Positions 60,695-64,000 of a stretch of DNA of 64,000 bases are shown piece by piece (positions within the stretch are counted from its first letter, which is position 1; each line of letters starts with the position of its first letter). Below the pieces are notes generated by a model. The model saw nothing but the letters and a program-made list of their open reading frames with translations. It searched no databases and was not told where the DNA came from. The stretch is from assembly GCA_023400055.1 (NCBI GenBank), contig JAEXFN010000018.1:558001-622000 (forward strand), written 5' to 3'. The position numbers were made by a program, and so were the translations under genes. Source of the DNA: Bacillota bacterium. GTDB taxonomy: Bacteria; Bacillota; UBA4882; UBA8346.

Positions 60695-61768
60695 TTATTC
60701 CTTCCCTTTCCGCTTTAGACGGTACTGGCCCAAAATTTCGCCGCCCAACACAAAAAATAAAATCGCGCCCTGCAGCATCGATACGGTAGCGGCGGGGAAA
60801 CCCGAAGTCTGGATGCTGAATCCGCCTACCAGCAAGCCGCCGAGCAGGAACGAAACCGCGATAATGCCCCAGGGATTCAGGCGGGCCAGCCAGGCGACGA
60901 TAATCGCGGTGAAACCATAGCCCGGCGATACGCCTTGCTGGAGGCGCTGGGTGATGGCGGAGACCTCAGTCATTCCGGCGATTCCAGCGATTCCGCCGCT
61001 GATGAACATCACCAGCAAGATATTGCGGACGAAATTCATCCCGGCATAAGTGGCCGCTTTGGAACTTTCGCCACAGACCCGGATCTCATAACCCCATTTG
61101 GTGTACTTCAAGATAATATAGAAGATTACGGCGATCACCAGGCCGATCACCAGGCCCCAATGAATACGGGTATGGCCGAAGGTCGGCAGTATCGCGTTGG
61201 GCGAAAACGGCGCGGTATTGGGGAAATTAAAGCCGTGCGGGTCCTTCCACGGGCCGAAGACCAGATAATCCACCCAGAGAATGGCGATATAGTTCATCAG
61301 CAAAGTGCTGATGGTCTCATTCACTTTGAAATAGGCGCGCGGGATCGCCGGAATCAGGCCCCAAATGCCGCCCAGCAGGAAACCGGCGACGAACATGGCC
61401 GGCAGCAACAGATAGGCGGGCCATTGCGGGAACGACAAGGCGATCCAGGTGGCGCCGAATGCTCCCATGTAGAATTGACCTTCCGCGCCGATATTCCACA
61501 GCTGCATCCGGAATGCCAATGAAACCGCCAGCGACGTCAGGATCAAAGGGATGGCCTTGACCACGGTTTCCGACAAGCCATAAGCGGAGCCGAAAGCCCC
61601 CTGAAAGAGCAGTGCGTAGACCGTGAGCGGATTCTTCCCGGTAAGCGCGAAGAAAATACCGGCGAAGACCAGGCCCAGAAGCAATGAAAACAGAGGCACC
61701 AGGAACTGCATCGGCTTGGAAGTGGTTCCCCGCTTTTCGATCTGCCAATTCTTCAAGTTAACTTGCAT
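60695..61768 (-). CDS. Nucleoside ABC transporter permease (YufP/NupP-like)
   Basis: 357 residues; N-terminal PLFSLLLGLVFAGIFFALTGKNPL, then LAVSLAFRMQLWNIGAEGQFYMGAFGA and VCGESSKAATYAGMNFVRN, all typical of this permease pair. ATG at 61766-61768 chosen over a GTG just upstream; either way it overlaps the ATPase gene end by 11-14 bp. Confidence 0.92.
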   Translation of the reverse strand: MQVNLKNWQIEKRGTTSKPMQFLVPLFSLLLGLVFAGIFFALTGKNPLTVYALLFQGAFGSAYGLSETVVKAIPLILTSLAVSLAFRMQLWNIGAEGQFYMGAFGATWIALSFPQWPAYLLLPAMFVAGFLLGGIWGLIPAIPRAYFKVNETISTLLMNYIAILWVDYLVFGPWKDPHGFNFPNTAPFSPNAILPTFGHTRIHWGLVIGLVIAVIFYIILKYTKWGYEIRVCGESSKAATYAGMNFVRNILLVMFISGGIAGIAGMTEVSAITQRLQQGVSPGYGFTAIIVAWLARLNPWGIIAVSFLLGGLLVGGFSIQTSGFPAATVSMLQGAILFFVLGGEILGQYRLKRKGKE

Positions 61769-63275
61769 CACATTCCATCCTTTTGCCAGCCATCATCATG
61801 CCCACGGCTTCGATTGTCGTCTGCGCCGGCTCCACGATCCCCATGATCTCCCCGGCGTGAAGCACCGCGATACGGTCCGCCAGTTCGAACAGCTCATCCA
61901 ACTCCTCGGAGATCAACAGCACCGCCTTGCCGGCGGCCCGCTGCGCCAATAGGAGCTTACGGATGCTTTCGGTCGCGCCGATATCCAGTCCCCGCATGGG
62001 GTAAACCGCTACCATCAGGCTGGGTTCGGATTCGATCTCCCGGGCCAGCAGCAATTTCTGCAGGTTGCCCCCGGACATCATTTTCACCGGATAATGAGCG
62101 CCGGCCAGTTTCACCTCGAAACGGCCGATCAGCTCATCGGTAAACGAGCGGATCTTATTCCAGTTGATGAACCAGCCGTTCATCTTGCGGTAACTTTTCA
62201 GGACCACGTTCTCCGGAGCGTTCAAATTGGGCACCAGGCCAGTGGCCATCCGGTCCTCCGGAATGTAACTGACGCCGGCGTCGATCAGCATCTTACAGCC
62301 GGTATGGGTGTAATCTTTCTGATTGACCAGGATCGTTCCGGTTTCCACCGGCCGCAAGCCGGCGATGGCTTCCGCCAGATCTTTTTGGCCGTTGCCGGCC
62401 ACGCCGGCGATCCCCAGAATCTCACCGCCGTGGATCGTCAGCGAGACGTTTTTCAGGGTTATCCGGCCCCGGTCGCCCATCACCGAGACGTTCCGCATTT
62501 CCAGGACGCAGCCGCCCTGATCGACCGATTCCTTGTCGAATTTCCAGGCAATATCCCGGCCCACCATCATCCGGGCCAGCTCGGTTTCACTGGTGGCCGA
62601 AGTCTTGACGGTGCCCACGTCTTTGCCGTCGCGCAGGACGGTGATGTTGTCGGTATTTTCCAGCACTTCGTTCATTTTGTGGGAAATTACGATCACCGCC
62701 TTGCCCTGATCGGCCATGCTGCGCAAGTTCTTATAGAGTTCTTTCGCTTCCTGGGGCGTCAGCACCGCGGTCGGCTCATCCAAAATCAAGATTTCCGCCC
62801 CCCGGAACAGCATCTTGATGATTTCCACCCGTTGCTGTTCGCCGACGGATAGCTGCCAGATCTTCGCCTTGGGATCGATCATCAGCCCGTAACGCTTCGA
62901 ACACTCCAGGATTTGACTTTCGATCGCCTTGCTATCGTAAACCTGTTTCAACCCCCGCAATCCCAGCATGATGTTTTCAGCCACGGTAAACGGCTGAACC
63001 AGCTTAAAATGCTGGTGCACCATGCTGATGCCCTTCATCACGGCATCGCGGGGCGAGGCCAGTTCCACTTTCCTGCCGTCGAGCCGGATCTCGCCGCTGT
63101 CCGGCCGGTAAAGTCCGGTCAAGACGCTCATCAACGTGCTTTTCCCGGCGCCGTTCTCGCCGAGCAAGGCATGGATCTCACCGGAATGGACGGCCAAAGA
63201 GACCCGGTCATTGGCGACGACCCCGGGAAACTTCTTGGTAATATGGATCATTTCAACCTTGGGAATCTCAGCCAC
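61758..63275 (-). CDS. Nucleoside ABC transporter ATP-binding protein, two ABC domains (YufO/NupO-like)
   Basis: 505 residues, GTG start at 63273-63275 with AAAGGG upstream. First ABC domain complete: GENGAGKSTLMSVLTG, QLSVGEQQRVEIIKML, LILDEPTAVLTPQEA. Second degenerate in Walker A (GVAGNGQKDLAEAI, no GKS/T) but with MSGGNLQKLLLAREI, as in RbsA-like ATPases. Energises the two permeases encoded downstream. Confidence 0.94.
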   Translation of the reverse strand: MAEIPKVEMIHITKKFPGVVANDRVSLAVHSGEIHALLGENGAGKSTLMSVLTGLYRPDSGEIRLDGRKVELASPRDAVMKGISMVHQHFKLVQPFTVAENIMLGLRGLKQVYDSKAIESQILECSKRYGLMIDPKAKIWQLSVGEQQRVEIIKMLFRGAEILILDEPTAVLTPQEAKELYKNLRSMADQGKAVIVISHKMNEVLENTDNITVLRDGKDVGTVKTSATSETELARMMVGRDIAWKFDKESVDQGGCVLEMRNVSVMGDRGRITLKNVSLTIHGGEILGIAGVAGNGQKDLAEAIAGLRPVETGTILVNQKDYTHTGCKMLIDAGVSYIPEDRMATGLVPNLNAPENVVLKSYRKMNGWFINWNKIRSFTDELIGRFEVKLAGAHYPVKMMSGGNLQKLLLAREIESEPSLMVAVYPMRGLDIGATESIRKLLLAQRAAGKAVLLISEELDELFELADRIAVLHAGEIMGIVEPAQTTIEAVGMMMAGKRMECDAS

Positions 63276-63563
63276 GCTATCAACCCTTTGTCGTTTTTTA
63301 TGTTACAGTGGCACGGCAAACAATTTACAATTTACAATCCTATTTGATATTATACTATTACTTTCGCCGTCAATGCAAAACGTGAATGTAAAACTTGCGG
63401 ATTTCCCCGAATAAATCCCGCTACAGCGAAAAATCGGGAATTCCGATCGCCCCAGTTTTGCGACGGAATTCCCTCCGGATGATTTATAAATTGGTTGGCG
63501 CGCGACTGTAAAATCAAAATCTTCCAATTGCTTGGCCGGAAATTTTGGAAGCGGCACCGCTTC

Positions 63564-63599
63564 AGCGGCGACCGGCGGTAGGAAGCGCTGGTCGCCGCT
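63564..63599 (-). repeat. Intercistronic hairpin after the nucleoside-binding protein gene
   Basis: Perfect arms AGCGGCGACC (63564-63573) and GGTCGCCGCT (63590-63599) around 16 nt, 38 nt beyond the binding-protein stop, without a T tract. Probably stabilises the binding-protein mRNA relative to the ATPase and permeases. The rest of 63276-63563 shows no gene or known regulatory RNA. Confidence 0.65.
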
Positions 63600-63636
63600 A
63601 CAGGAGCGTTCGTTCCATTTCAGCCTGCCAATCCGC

Positions 63637-64000
63637 TCATTTGGGAATGGTGCCCTCGACGCCTTGCACGAACCAGTTGAATTCCAGCATTTCTTTGTCG
63701 GACATCTTTTGGCCGGCTTTCACCCGCACTTGACCGTTCTGATCCTTCAACGGTCCGGCGAAAACCGCGCCATCATCTTTCAGGAGGACGTTCCGTTTGG
63801 CGGTAACCGTCTTCTTAACGGCCTCGGTCACCATGGAGCCGTAAGGGCCGATGTCGATGATGCCGTCGGAGACGCCGCCCCAATATTGATCCGGTTTCCA
63901 GGTGCCGTTCATTACCGCTTTGACCGTTTTCACATAATACGGCCCCCAGTTCCAGATCGGAGCGGTCAGGATGGCTTTCGGGGCATAGGCGCGCATGTCG
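63637..64000 (-). CDS. BMP-family nucleoside-binding lipoprotein (C-terminal part; 5' end outside window)
   Basis: At least 120 codons of the substrate-binding protein for the transporter encoded downstream. Visible tail: MRAYAPKAILTAPIWNWGPY, VKAVMNGTWKPDQYWGGVSDGIIDIGPYGSMV, and ending MLEFNWFVQGVEGTIPK. These are typical C-terminal features of the PnrA/BMP basic membrane protein family, which bind purine nucleosides. The start and signal peptide lie beyond 64000. Confidence 0.92.
   Translation of the reverse strand, partial: DMRAYAPKAILTAPIWNWGPYYVKTVKAVMNGTWKPDQYWGGVSDGIIDIGPYGSMVTEAVKKTVTAKRNVLLKDDGAVFAGPLKDQNGQVRVKAGQKMSDKEMLEFNWFVQGVEGTIPK

Overview
The window most likely comes from the chromosome of an anaerobic Bacillota (Firmicutes) bacterium of moderate G+C. 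The signs are an M-box magnesium riboswitch, a Bacillus-type LexA box, strong AGGAGG-type ribosome binding sites, membrane-anchored AraC regulators and a YufOPQ/Nup-type nucleoside importer. Genus cannot be fixed from the sequence. There are no rRNA or tRNA genes, CRISPR arrays or intact insertion sequences.

Layout. 1-3.4 kb: a heparinase II/III-type polysaccharide lyase and a truncated sugar-binding lipoprotein-like protein, each preceded by the same 39-bp element. 3.8-4.06 kb: an array of 21-bp near-palindromic repeats. 4.1-7.4 kb: MgtA Mg2+ ATPase with promoter, M-box riboswitch, antiterminator and terminator. 7.6-19.7 kb: a sugar-acid/oligosaccharide locus (ManD/RspA-like dehydratase, SDR, RspB-like alcohol dehydrogenase, five-gene Opp/Dpp-type ABC transporter) with a divergent membrane AraC regulator and a small AraC protein. 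19.8-21.4 kb: methionine aminopeptidase, then a 21-bp-phased array carrying nine DnaA-box matches. 21.5-25.6 kb: nickel genes (hypA, nikR, ECF Ni/Co transporter), interrupted by a dispersed repeat. 25.9-30.7 kb: three aldo/keto reductases behind a MerR-type promoter, then a 14-TM drug exporter with a structured leader. 30.7-31.75 kb: a non-coding region with further copies of both repeats, a LexA box and a 35-residue ORF.

31.8-64 kb is a purine-catabolism and molybdenum-hydroxylase island, nearly all on the minus strand. It has molybdopterin genes (moaA, moaC, MOSC, mog, MocA-like, MoeA-like), two three-subunit xanthine-dehydrogenase-type hydroxylases, a ThiS/ThiF pair, and homologues of the E. 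coli ygeW-ygeY-hyuA-yqeA-ygfK-ssnA-ygfM-xdhD set. It also has xanthine phosphoribosyltransferase, a purine-type deaminase and a BMP-family nucleoside ABC importer. Read together: purines or nucleosides are imported, deaminated, hydroxylated, the rings opened by SsnA/HydA, the products cut by YgeY/YgeW, and carbamoyl phosphate turned into ATP by carbamate kinase. No canonical YgeX (diaminopropionate ammonia-lyase) is seen; two other PLP fold-type II enzymes sit where it would be expected. A 22-bp perfect-arm palindrome over the ygeW promoter is the probable operator of the TetR regulator encoded just downstream.

The least explained features are the 21-bp arrays. Two GC-rich palindromic arrays and one AT-rich DnaA-box array share the same exact 21-bp (two helical turns) period despite unrelated sequences.
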